Position numbers and translations under genes: made by a program. Shown here one piece after another: positions 7,450 through 15,379 of a stretch of 32,579 nt of DNA. Below the pieces are notes generated by a model. The model had not been told where the DNA came from. It made no database searches and worked only from the letters and a program-made list of their open reading frames with translations. The stretch is from Actinomycetota bacterium (GTDB taxonomy: Bacteria; Actinomycetota; Acidimicrobiia; IMCC26256; PALSA-610), in contig SXIR01000106.1 of NCBI GenBank assembly GCA_005772765.1, forward strand, positions 1-32,579. The letters run 5' to 3'. Within the stretch, counting starts at the first letter, position 1, and every line of letters starts with the position of its first letter.

Positions 7450-10431
7450 CTACGGCAGACGTGTTGACGAGCGCAGCGAGTGCAAGAGGGCGATCTCGCG
7501 AGCGAACGAATGCGTCTGCGCCACGTGCATCGCCTCGTCGATCGCTGGCTGTGCGCCGGCGTGATCGCCGAGGGTGATCCGGGCGGTCGCCAGCAACCGT
7601 CTCGCGACGACCCCCTCGAAATGCATGCCGATCGTGTCGGCCTGGTCGGCGGCTTCAGTCAACAACTCGATGGCTTCCGCATGGCGCCCGAGCGCGAGCG
7701 CGAGTTCGCCGAGTGATCGGGTGACGAGACCGAAGCAGAGAGAACCCGAAGCAGTGATTCCCACACGCCCGCGGAACGGACCGAGGCTCTCGAAGAGTTC
7801 CTCGCACCGATCGACGACACCCAGTGATGCCGCGACTTCCGATTGCACCTGCATCACGGTGATCCAGAAGTAGTTGCGCGGGACCGAACGTTGCTCCGCG
7901 AGCGCTGCTGCGGCACCAGCCGCGTCGCCGGCCTCGAGGCGCGCCAGCGCCAGTGCAGCCCGCCAGGTGCGCGCCAGCGGACCGTCAGTCATCGCTTCGA
8001 TGATGTCGACCATCGAGCCGAGCGTCCCGGCCTGGTACGCCAGCGCGCCGACCTGCAACGACCACGTCCCCATGGTGTCGGCGTGGGTCAGGTCGTGCCG
8101 TTCCTTGAGCGCGTCGACTCGCGCCATTGTGTCCGACGCTCCGCACGCGATGTCGATCGACAAGATGAGCCGGTCGGTCAGGAACTCGAAGTACTGCGTG
8201 CGCGACGCGAGGATCGTGTCGTGCAAGTCCAGGAGTTGCTGGCGGGCGACATCGAACATCCCGCGTTCGGCGTTGCAGTACGCAGTGAAGAATCCGCCCA
8301 TGAACGCAAGGACCGGATCGTCGATTTCGGCTGCGAGCCGGGTGATCTCGGGACCGATCGTGACTCGTCGCTCGAAGGTCCCCGGATCCCACAGGCTGAT
8401 GAACTCGGCATTGAGCACGGTGCCGATGAGCGCGGGGTCGGCGTGCGCGGAGGCAATCCGTTTGGCTTCCTCGATCAGGTCGATACGCCGCTCGCGCTCC
8501 GACGCGAACGTGAGGTGCGACGCGAGGTTGGCGAGCACGCGAGCCCGCATCGGATCATGTTGGTCCAACGTCTTCAAGGCGTTGTCGCAGAGTCGAATCA
8601 TGTCGTAGTCGGGGCGTTCGGCAATGAAGTAGAACGAGCCCGGCAGCGTCGCGAGGGATGCCGCCTCGGCGAGGACCGAAGATTCGCTGTCGGTGGGAGC
8701 CATCTGTGCGGCGCGGGCGAGTGCGGCCCCGAATGACGGTTCGCCGAGCGCTCGTCCGGCGGCACCGAGTCCGATCCACGTCTCGGCGCGCTCAGACACG
8801 ACGGCCTGGGGGTTGTCCTGTTGTTCCGCGATGACCTCTCGATACCAGGTACGGGCGGATTCGTAGTCGACGTCGTCGGTGGTTTGTGGAGCGTCTCGGC
8901 CGGTAAGGGCAAACAGAAACGGGTCTCGGCCAACACGGAGCAGTGTGCCCGTAGTGCGAGCGGTAACGGTCGTCGTGCCGGGAAGCGTCGCGAGCAAAGC
9001 GACCTCGCCGAACGCATCGCCGTGATGGAGTTCGCGAACGAGTTTGCCCCGGATCGACACGTCGAAGTTGCCCCGACTCACGATGTAGCACGCGTTCCCG
9101 CGTTCACCTTCGACGACGATGCGATCGCCCGGTGCCGCGTCGACGCTCTCAGCGGCCCGCGCCACGCTCTCGAGTCTCGACGCAGGCAGCGACGCAAACA
9201 TCGGAACGGATGAAAGCAGCGCCATTTCGAGGACCGGAACGTCCGAGTGCTCGTCGGCGTCGAAGAGGGAGCGAATGCTCGCGATCAACAGCACGGCGAG
9301 GAACGCGCCGAGTCCGATGAACGACGCTCGCAGCCCACCGAGGTGATAGGTCACCTGGGCGAGCGCCGAACCCGCGAGTTGACTGGCACCGGCGATGAAT
9401 CCCAACAGGGCGAACAACGGGCCGACGCTGCGCGGATCGTTGGAGCGCTGCAGGAGCAGGCGGCTCAGTGCGTCGAGGGACGCGACGCAGAGGCCGAGCA
9501 ACGGGAGGGTGAGGTAGACGAGCGGGCGCGTCAGCGACAGACCGAGCACCGCGCACGCCGTCGCAACGAATCCGAGTAAGAAAATCAGCGTTCGCCCCAG
9601 TCGGGCACCGCGCACGGCAGCGGCGGTGAACAGCATGCCCGCCAGCGCGCCCGCGCCGACGACTGCGTTGAGGTATCCGGGACCGCTGTCACCGAGCGCC
9701 AGCGCCTCGCTGGCGACCAACACCAAGAGCACATCGAAGGCGCCGAGGACGAGATTGCGGGCCGATGCCACGCCCAGCACGCCTCGGCTCCACGGCCGCG
9801 CTCGTGCTTCCGACACGATCGTGCGCAACGCTCCGCGCGTGTGCAGCAACCTCGAGGGCCGGTGGCTCAAGGCGAGCGGCGCCGGTTTCCATATCGTCTG
9901 GGCGGCGGCGAAGAGGGCGGCGAACGCGCACACTGCGAACACAGCTTCCGGTCCGCCCGCTTCGATGATCAAGGCCGATCCGAGGGATCCAATCAGCGCA
10001 CTTGCAGCATCGGAGTACGACGTCCATAGGTTGCCCGACACGAGTTCGGCCGTCGATCGTGCCACCCTGGGAAGGAGCGCGGCCCCCGTCGGATGCAGGG
10101 CAGTCACGGCCGCGAGCCCGGTGACCGCGAAACCGCCGACGACCGGGCTCGGCACATCGAGCGCGGCGCAAACCGCGGCCCCGGTGAACGCAAGGAGTTG
10201 GATCGAGAATGCGCTCAGTCGGACGGTGTGGGCTCGCCAACGAGCGGTCGCGAGGCCAACGAGCGGCGCGCTCACCGATGTGAACAGGAGCATCGCGATC
10301 GACGCTCCGCCGACCGCAGACGAGCCGCCCCAACCGAACGCATGGACGAGGAGGGCAACCGTGGCAGCCCACTCACCAATGGCCGTCACGAAGTGGGCGA
10401 GAACCAGTCGCCGAACCCGCGGGCCGCTCAC
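7450..10431 (-). CDS. MFS-type membrane protein fused to a cyclic-nucleotide-binding domain and a helical-repeat C-terminus
   Basis: About 993 aa in three parts. Residues 1-390 form a 10-12-helix MFS-like domain (RLVLAHFVTAIGEWAATVALL at the start is typical of the family). Residues about 400-510 are a cNMP-binding domain: LSSVPMFASLP, GDRIVVEGERGNACYIVSRG and the phosphate-binding-cassette-like HHGDAFGEVALLATLPGT. Residues about 520-993 are soluble, Ala/Leu/Glu-rich and helical, in TPR-like units such as those beside adenylate cyclases and LuxR ATPases. It may sense a nucleotide or another ligand and gate transport or signalling; substrate unknown. I prefer GTG 10431, with GAGGGG upstream; an in-frame ATG at 10512 adds 27 residues of poor codon bias. 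The unfused frame extends further inside the neighbouring methyltransferase and is not coding there. Confidence 0.85.
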   Translation of the reverse strand: MSGPRVRRLVLAHFVTAIGEWAATVALLVHAFGWGGSSAVGGASIAMLLFTSVSAPLVGLATARWRAHTVRLSAFSIQLLAFTGAAVCAALDVPSPVVGGFAVTGLAAVTALHPTGAALLPRVARSTAELVSGNLWTSYSDAASALIGSLGSALIIEAGGPEAVFAVCAFAALFAAAQTIWKPAPLALSHRPSRLLHTRGALRTIVSEARARPWSRGVLGVASARNLVLGAFDVLLVLVASEALALGDSGPGYLNAVVGAGALAGMLFTAAAVRGARLGRTLIFLLGFVATACAVLGLSLTRPLVYLTLPLLGLCVASLDALSRLLLQRSNDPRSVGPLFALLGFIAGASQLAGSALAQVTYHLGGLRASFIGLGAFLAVLLIASIRSLFDADEHSDVPVLEMALLSSVPMFASLPASRLESVARAAESVDAAPGDRIVVEGERGNACYIVSRGNFDVSIRGKLVRELHHGDAFGEVALLATLPGTTTVTARTTGTLLRVGRDPFLFALTGRDAPQTTDDVDYESARTWYREVIAEQQDNPQAVVSERAETWIGLGAAGRALGEPSFGAALARAAQMAPTDSESSVLAEAASLATLPGSFYFIAERPDYDMIRLCDNALKTLDQHDPMRARVLANLASHLTFASERERRIDLIEEAKRIASAHADPALIGTVLNAEFISLWDPGTFERRVTIGPEITRLAAEIDDPVLAFMGGFFTAYCNAERGMFDVARQQLLDLHDTILASRTQYFEFLTDRLILSIDIACGASDTMARVDALKERHDLTHADTMGTWSLQVGALAYQAGTLGSMVDIIEAMTDGPLARTWRAALALARLEAGDAAGAAAALAEQRSVPRNYFWITVMQVQSEVAASLGVVDRCEELFESLGPFRGRVGITASGSLCFGLVTRSLGELALALGRHAEAIELLTEAADQADTIGMHFEGVVARRLLATARITLGDHAGAQPAIDEAMHVAQTHSFAREIALLHSLRSSTRLP

Positions 10432-10546
10432 TGCTTCACCCCTCACACCTCGGTCGGATCGACGGCCAGAATCGCTGCGCCCGGCACGCGGCCGTTGTGG
10501 CGGCCGAATCATACGAGGCCTCGGGCGAGTCCCGTGACGATGGTGC

Positions 10547-11209
10547 TCAGCTGTCTGGTGATCCGAAGCGAGCGAGGACGAAACCTTGCGGGGAGGACTC
10601 GTGGGGGAGCGCGGCCGGTCGGACGGCTTCCCGCCGCACGGTGAAGCCACGGCGGCGAAGGATCGCAACGAGCGTGGCTGGGTCGTGGCGATAGCTCGTG
10701 AGCGTGAAGTCGGTGCCGTATGCGTTCGCGCGCTCGATGGATTCGCCGGCACCTGCTTGGAACCCGAACAGCACGGGACAACCTGGGCGCAGTACGCGCC
10801 CGATCTCGCTGACGACAGCCTCGAGATCGGCCGCCGAGGTGTGGATGATCGAGTACCAGCAGACCGCACCGTCCAAACTTCCGGCCCGTAAGGGCAGCGC
10901 GGCAAGAGCGGCGGCCGCGAGGCGGACGGCCGGGTGCGCGCGTCGCGCAACGCGCAACATCTGCGGCGACAGGTCGATGCCGATCACGTCGTCTCGCCCC
11001 GCGCGGGTCAACAACGCGGCGACGCGCCCGACCCCGGTGCCCAGATCGGCGACGATGCCGGGAGCCGACCCCAGCTCGTCGACGAACAATGCGAGCAACT
11101 CGCGGTCGAGCGGCGCTTCGAATGCATCCGAGATCTCGGTGCCGACCGCCTGCGCATAGTGGTCGGCGGTGGCGTCGTAGACCGTTCTGGTTGTCTCCCG
11201 ATCGCCCAC
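10547..11209 (-). CDS. SAM-dependent class I methyltransferase
   Basis: A 220-aa protein of the Methyltransf_11/25 type. It opens TRTVYDATADHYAQ, a common N-terminal motif of small-molecule methyltransferases, then motif I GIVADLGTGVGR (51-62), the acidic residue Asp79 in VIGIDLSPQML that binds the SAM ribose, GAVCWYSIIHTSAADLEAVV (motif IV region) and IGRVLRPGCPVLFGF (motif VI). The acceptor is unknown. The GTG at 11209 has TACGTT 6 nt upstream (11216-11221), a -10-like box that suggests leaderless transcription; the open frame above it has no family content. It ends about 115 nt before the MFS-fusion start and follows the hydrolase gene by 44 nt. Confidence 0.88.
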   Translation of the reverse strand: MGDRETTRTVYDATADHYAQAVGTEISDAFEAPLDRELLALFVDELGSAPGIVADLGTGVGRVAALLTRAGRDDVIGIDLSPQMLRVARRAHPAVRLAAAALAALPLRAGSLDGAVCWYSIIHTSAADLEAVVSEIGRVLRPGCPVLFGFQAGAGESIERANAYGTDFTLTSYRHDPATLVAILRRRGFTVRREAVRPAALPHESSPQGFVLARFGSPDS

Positions 11210-11253
11210 GCCCCGAACGTACCCGCGGTCGTCTCGGATGGGTCGTGGTTGCC

Positions 11254-11895
11254 TCAACCGAGGATTCGCTGGAGCTCGTTCGGCGCTTCGAGCGGGACGA
11301 AGTGCCCGGCGCCGGGCACGACCACGAAAGTGGCGAGTCGGGCCGTTTCGGCGATCGCTCGGCCGCGTTCGGGGCGGTCGTGTTCGCCCTCGACGACGAT
11401 GACCCGTCGTTCGAATCGACGCAACCACTCCGCGCGATCGGGCCGACTGTGAAACGCGCGGACGCCCCGCGCGATTGCGTCGGGTCCGTGGCTGAACGCC
11501 GCGCGCCTCGCGGATTCGACGATCGCGGCGCTCGACGAGGCGAAGAGTGGTTGCCAGTAGCGCTCCCACGCGGGCGCGAGGCCGTCGTCGGCGAGCATTC
11601 GCAACGCGGCATCGCGGAGCTTCGGATCGGGAGCGTGCCCGGCCTTCGCGCCGATGAGCACCAGTTGCTCGATTCGCCCAGGTGCGCGCGCGGCGATCTC
11701 GATCGCGCATGACCCTCCAACCGAGTTACCAATCAAGGTGAGCGGACCGCTCGGCACCAGATCGAGCACGGCGTCTGCCCACGCCTCCAGCGTGTCGCCG
11801 AACTCGTACAGGTCCGGGCACAGGTCGGACGGGCGAGCGATCGCATGCCACATCTCCCCGCCGAATGGCAGTGCGTGCAGCAACACTCGTGTCAC
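11254..11895 (-). CDS. Alpha/beta-fold hydrolase, translationally coupled
   Basis: A compact 213-aa alpha/beta hydrolase: RVLLHALPFGGEMW, nucleophile elbow LIGNSVGG with Ser58, VIVVEGEHDRPE with the acid Asp173, and VVPGAGHFVPLE with His198. Its small size leaves room for only a short cap, as in the MhpC/BioH-type group; substrate unknown. The GTG start at 11895 overlaps the stop of the upstream histidine-phosphatase-like gene in a GTGA, a 4-nt overlap that indicates translational coupling and decides the start against the longer open frame to 11928. Confidence 0.87.
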   Translation of the reverse strand: MTRVLLHALPFGGEMWHAIARPSDLCPDLYEFGDTLEAWADAVLDLVPSGPLTLIGNSVGGSCAIEIAARAPGRIEQLVLIGAKAGHAPDPKLRDAALRMLADDGLAPAWERYWQPLFASSSAAIVESARRAAFSHGPDAIARGVRAFHSRPDRAEWLRRFERRVIVVEGEHDRPERGRAIAETARLATFVVVPGAGHFVPLEAPNELQRILG

Positions 11896-12473
11896 AGCCG
11901 TGCCGCCGCGATCGCGTGCACGGTCCACTTCTCGCGGTACTCCAGTCGGGTCAGTCCGCAGCTCGGCACCCCGGACTCGATGACCCCAGGCGCAAGTGCG
12001 TCGATTTCGGAATCGGCGAGGAGTTGGCGCAAGAGATCGACAGTGGCGCCGCCGTGCGTGACGGCAAGTGCGCGCCGGATTCCACGGTCGACCGTGTCGG
12101 TCAGTGCCGCCAACATTCTCTCACCGGTCGCGAACGCTGAACTGCCACTTGGAGGTGTCCACTTCTGATCGGTGGACGCGCGAGTCCAGTCCCGCAGGAA
12201 GTCGTCGATGGTCTGCTCCATGTCGTCGTCACCCCAGTTCATTCGCTCGCGGAGGCGCTCGTCGATGGTCGGGGAGATACGACAGGCTTCGGCGATGGAC
12301 GCGGCAGTTTGGCGCGCCCGGAGGAGGGGAGAGGTCAACACGACATCCCAGGTGTGCGCCGCGAGGTATGACGCCACCGCCTGTGCCTGTTGTCGGCCGA
12401 GCGGCGTCAGCCCGGGATCGCCACGCTCGCGCTGCTTGTCGGCATGCTGCACGAGCACGACTTCGACGACCAC
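11892..12473 (-). CDS. Histidine phosphatase (phosphoglycerate mutase-like) family protein
   Basis: About 193 aa with the branch-1 histidine phosphatase layout: VVLVQHADKQ with the phospho-accepting His10, GLTPLGRQQAQAVASYL, VVLTSPLLRARQTA and ALAVTHGGATVDLLR. In the classic family the first motif is RHG; here Arg is replaced by Gln (QHA), which I also recall in some actinobacterial relatives, so activity may persist with altered phosphate binding. Members dephosphorylate sugars, nucleotides or proteins; the substrate here is unknown. The start is uncertain: GTG 12473 sits just before the first beta strand, whereas ATG 12563 would add 30 residues of poor codon bias. It overlaps the hydrolase downstream by 4 nt and is divergent from the YCII gene. 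Confidence 0.82.
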   Translation of the reverse strand: MVVEVVLVQHADKQRERGDPGLTPLGRQQAQAVASYLAAHTWDVVLTSPLLRARQTAASIAEACRISPTIDERLRERMNWGDDDMEQTIDDFLRDWTRASTDQKWTPPSGSSAFATGERMLAALTDTVDRGIRRALAVTHGGATVDLLRQLLADSEIDALAPGVIESGVPSCGLTRLEYREKWTVHAIAAARL

Positions 12474-12614
12474 CGAGCGAGTCTCGCACGACGCTTCACG
12501 GTGCTGGCTTGGTTCTGTTCGAGAAGAATTGTCGTCGAGCGTGTCCGGAACGGGGTTCGCCATTCGTCGTGTCTGAGAAGATCAACCTTGATCACCGACA
12601 AAAGGACCCACGAC

Positions 12615-12968
12615 ATGAAATACATGCTGCTGCTCGCGAGCGACCCGGCCGACGAGCCGACCCCCACCGATGCCACGTTCGGCCCGTACATGGCCGAGTG
12701 GGAGGCATACACCCAGGCCCTGGTCGAGGCCGGGGCGATGGTGGCGGGCGAAGCGCTCCAGGGGGCCGAGACGGCAAGCACCGTGAAGGTCCGCGATGGC
12801 AAACGCATCGTGACCGATGGGCCGTTCATCGAGTCGAAGGAAGTCATCGGCGGCTTCTACGTGATCGACGTCGCCGATCTCGACGCTGCGCTTGGGTGGG
12901 CGGCTCGAATCCCGAACGCGCACTTCGGGACCGTTGAGGTCCGTCCGGTGATGGAATTCGACGTCTGA
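12615..12968 (+). CDS. YCII-related (DGPF) protein, partner of an ECF42 sigma factor
   Basis: A 117-aa single-domain protein: MKYMLLLASDP at the start, and the hallmark TDGPFIESKEVIGGFYVIDV, followed by the AALGWAARIP helix and GTVEVRPVMEF. DGPF/YCII proteins are small ferredoxin-like-fold proteins that are the standard genomic partner of ECF42 sigma factors; their biochemical role is not settled. AAGGA lies 9 nt before ATG 12615. The sigma gene starts 21 nt downstream, so they form an operon. Confidence 0.9.
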   Translation: MKYMLLLASDPADEPTPTDATFGPYMAEWEAYTQALVEAGAMVAGEALQGAETASTVKVRDGKRIVTDGPFIESKEVIGGFYVIDVADLDAALGWAARIPNAHFGTVEVRPVMEFDV

Positions 12969-12989
12969 CCGGCTGACTCGTTCGGTCGG

Positions 12990-14273
12990 GTGATGCGTTC
13001 CGTGGAGGTCGCCGACGTCTTTCGTGATGAGTGGTCACGGCTGGTGGCCACCCTCATGCGCGAGGTCGGCGACCTCACGATCGCCGAAGACGCCGCGCAG
13101 GACGCGTTCGTCGAGGCGGCCGTACGGTGGCCGACCGATGGAATTCCCGATCGGCCGGGTGCCTGGCTGATGACGACCGGCCGACGCAAGGCCATCGATC
13201 AGATCCGCAGAGCCCGGCGATTCGACGATCGCCTTCCCGCACTCGGTGCGCAGGCGGCAACGGCGACCTCGTTCGACGCCGCGGCGTCGGACGAAGTCGA
13301 GCCGGATGCTGCGCAGATCCTCGACGATCAACTCGCGCTCCTCGTCGGATGCTGTCACCCGTCGCTGGCCCCGGACGCGCAGGTCGCGCTCACCTTGCGC
13401 ATCGTCGCAGGCCTCTCGACGCGCCAAATCGCGCGCGCGTTTCTCGTGTCCGAAGAAACCATGACGCGCCGGCTCACGCGCGCCAAGGCGAAAGTACGCG
13501 CGGCGAGAATTCCGTTCGGAGTCCCGACCTTGGATGCGCTCGGCGAGCGCGTCGGCGGTGTGTGCGAGGTCATCTCGTCGATCTTCACCGAAGGGCACGC
13601 AAGTGCCACCGATACGGCGTTCATCCGCGGCGAGCTGTGCGAGGAGGCGATTCGACTCGCCGCGTTGTTGGCGAAGCTGGTGCCGACCGATCCGGAAGTC
13701 GCGGGTCTGCACGCGCTGTTGCTGCTCACCGATGCTCGGCGAATGAGTCGACTCGACCGCGACGGTCGCCCGATCCTGCTGGCCGACCAGGATCGAGAAC
13801 GATGGGACCATCAGATGATCGCTCGTGGTCTCGCCGAGCTGGCGCGGGCACACTCGTTCCAGCACGGTGGACCCTTCCAAATCCAGGCGGCGATTGCGGC
13901 GCTCCATGCGACGGCGCCCGCCTTCGAGACCACCGATTGGCAAGCCGTGCTTCGGCTCTACGACGTGCTCCTGCCGCGCGAGCCGAGCGCCCTCGTGGCG
14001 CTGAACCGCGCGATTGCGCTCGATCACGTCCGTGGCCCGGAGGCTGCGATCGCCGCGCTCGACGCGATTCCACCGGCTGACGATCTCACCGGCGACGTGG
14101 ACGGCTACCCCTATTTCCACAGCGCCCGGGCCGACATCTTGGCGCGACTCGATCGGTGGGACGAGGCGGCGGCAGCGTTCGAACGAGCGATCGCGTGTAG
14201 TACCAACGAGTCGGAGCGGTCGTTTCTACGACGTCGGTTGCAGGGGCTCGGCGGGGTCAATCCGCGTTCCTGA
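12990..14273 (+). CDS. ECF42-type RNA polymerase sigma factor with C-terminal TPR-like extension
   Basis: A 427-aa sigma-70 family protein, far longer than a plain ECF (about 180 aa). Sigma region 2 spans about residues 8-80 (DLTIAEDAAQDAFVEAA, PGAWLMTTGRRKAIDQIRR). Region 4 spans about 110-170 (ALTLRIVAGLSTRQIARAF, then SEETMTRRLTRAKAKVR). The rest is a helical extension with the group's SSIFTEG segment, LLLLTDARR and a final TPR-like ADILARLDRWDEAAAAFERAI. The extension and adjacent DGPF gene are the known signature of ECF42; it has no anti-sigma partner here and the extension is thought to control activity. The start is GTG 12990 or ATG 12993; the ribosome site is weak. Confidence 0.92.
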   Translation: MMRSVEVADVFRDEWSRLVATLMREVGDLTIAEDAAQDAFVEAAVRWPTDGIPDRPGAWLMTTGRRKAIDQIRRARRFDDRLPALGAQAATATSFDAAASDEVEPDAAQILDDQLALLVGCCHPSLAPDAQVALTLRIVAGLSTRQIARAFLVSEETMTRRLTRAKAKVRAARIPFGVPTLDALGERVGGVCEVISSIFTEGHASATDTAFIRGELCEEAIRLAALLAKLVPTDPEVAGLHALLLLTDARRMSRLDRDGRPILLADQDRERWDHQMIARGLAELARAHSFQHGGPFQIQAAIAALHATAPAFETTDWQAVLRLYDVLLPREPSALVALNRAIALDHVRGPEAAIAALDAIPPADDLTGDVDGYPYFHSARADILARLDRWDEAAAAFERAIACSTNESERSFLRRRLQGLGGVNPRS

Positions 14274-14350
14274 GCCCGGCGGACTCGAACGAACCGGCGA
14301 TGCCCCGGGGTGTCGTTGTCAGACGTGCCACATGGCAGATGTCGGCCATC

Positions 14351-14387
14351 ACGCGTTTCGGTCCGTCAGTGGCCGGACCAAACGTGT
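14351..14387 (+). terminator. Long hairpin after the sigma-factor gene, candidate terminator
   Basis: Arm 14351-14365 pairs with 14374-14387 to give a stem of 14 pairs (one G-T) with one bulged C at 14359 and an 8-nt loop (14366-14373). It lies 77 nt after the sigma-factor stop and 40 nt before the next start. No U-run follows, so it may be a U-less actinobacterial-type terminator or another structured RNA element. Confidence 0.5.
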
Positions 14388-14415
14388 CCCACAACGTCGA
14401 ATTTTCGATTCGCGT

Positions 14416-14421
14416 TACGCT
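14416..14421 (+). promoter_or_regulatory. -10-like box for a leaderless PhyH gene
   Basis: TACGCT (TANNNT) ends 6 nt before ATG 14428, so transcription would begin at or beside the start codon. A short inverted repeat, CGAAT-N5-ATTCG (14398-14412), sits immediately upstream where a -35 or operator would be. No good -35 is seen and no Shine-Dalgarno precedes the ATG. Confidence 0.5.
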
Positions 14422-14427
14422 CGCGAC

Positions 14428-15285
14428 ATGGCGGGGAGCGCAACGATCGAGCGGCATCCGTGGAATGCTGCGTTCACCTGGGTCGATCGTGTTGGCCCGT
14501 TCCGCCGCGTCACGCTCGAAGAGGCCGATCAGTTCAACCGCGATGGATTCATCGTGCTCGACGACGTGTTCAGCGACGACGAGCTCGCGCCGGTCGTCGC
14601 GGCAACGGACGCACTCGAAGCCCGCACCGATACGTTCCTCGCGGGATCGGAGGGAGGTCGGCTCTCGATCGCCGAGCGAGGTGCCATCACCTTCAGCCTC
14701 TTTCCGGTGTTGTCCGACTCTGCGGTACGAGCGTTTGCAACCCACGAGGTGTTCGCCGATCTGTGTCACGACCTCGTCGGGCCCGACGCGCGGCTCTATC
14801 ACGATCAGGCGGTCTACAAGAAGTCTGAAAAGCCTCGTCGGTTTCCGTGGCACCAGGACAACGGCTACGCGTTCGTGCTTCCGCAGCAATACCTCACGTG
14901 CTGGGTCGCGCTCACCGACGCCACGCTCGACAACGGTTGTCCGTACGTCGTGCCAGGTCTGCATCGCATGGGTACCTTGGCGCACCACTACACCGACCCG
15001 CTCGGTTGGGAAATCTTCGAAGATCATCCCGATGCCGTGGCTGCGCCGGTCGGCAAGGGTGGCATCGTGGTGTTCTCATCGCTGTCGCCGCATCTCACCG
15101 GACCCAACACTGCCGACGAGGTGCGGAAGGCGTACATCCTCCAGTACGCACCCGACGGTGCGCAGGTACTCCAGGGCGATCCGAACGTCGGGCCGCCGAC
15201 CGGTCAGGCCCTGGCCAACGACCCGAACCGGCAATTCCCCATTCTGATCAACGGACAACCGGCCACGCCCACCTCGAGCGTTTGA
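14428..15285 (+). CDS. Phytanoyl-CoA dioxygenase (PhyH) family protein 1
   Basis: A 285-aa Fe(II)/2-oxoglutarate-dependent dioxygenase. After QFNRDGFIVLDDVFSDDEL (the usual N-terminal strand-helix), the facial triad is His142 and Asp144 in FPWHQDNGYAF, with His222 in LSPHLTGPN, and Arg233 (EVRKAYILQY) as the 2-oxoglutarate anchor. All catalytic residues are intact. PhyH members hydroxylate fatty acyl-CoAs, but bacterial ones act on many substrates including phosphonates, ectoine and natural products, so the substrate is open. The ATG at 14428 has no Shine-Dalgarno but has a -10-like box 6 nt upstream. A sulfatase gene starts 94 nt downstream. Confidence 0.9.
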   Translation: MAGSATIERHPWNAAFTWVDRVGPFRRVTLEEADQFNRDGFIVLDDVFSDDELAPVVAATDALEARTDTFLAGSEGGRLSIAERGAITFSLFPVLSDSAVRAFATHEVFADLCHDLVGPDARLYHDQAVYKKSEKPRRFPWHQDNGYAFVLPQQYLTCWVALTDATLDNGCPYVVPGLHRMGTLAHHYTDPLGWEIFEDHPDAVAAPVGKGGIVVFSSLSPHLTGPNTADEVRKAYILQYAPDGAQVLQGDPNVGPPTGQALANDPNRQFPILINGQPATPTSSV

Positions 15286-15379
15286 CGCGACGGCGTCGAA
15301 CGACTGCGGTTCGGGGCACGGAGCGACCCGTCTGTCGCCAAGCGTGTCCTCGTAGCGATGGCGTGTCCGGGAGGTACAC

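Noticed and set aside
10432-10950. N-terminal extension of the MFS fusion protein up to 10950
   Set aside because: The extension overlaps the methyltransferase gene in another frame and has the composition of a shadow frame; codon bias is poor up to GTG 10431.
11210-11710. N-terminal extension of the methyltransferase into the hydrolase gene
   Set aside because: The extra residues are Arg/Pro-rich and antagonise the well-supported hydrolase frame; the SAM fold begins just after GTG 11209.
14257-15027. Long minus-strand open frames opposite the PhyH and sulfatase genes
   Set aside because: They mirror the high-GC third positions of the real genes and have no recognisable domains; the same holds for most long antisense frames in the window.
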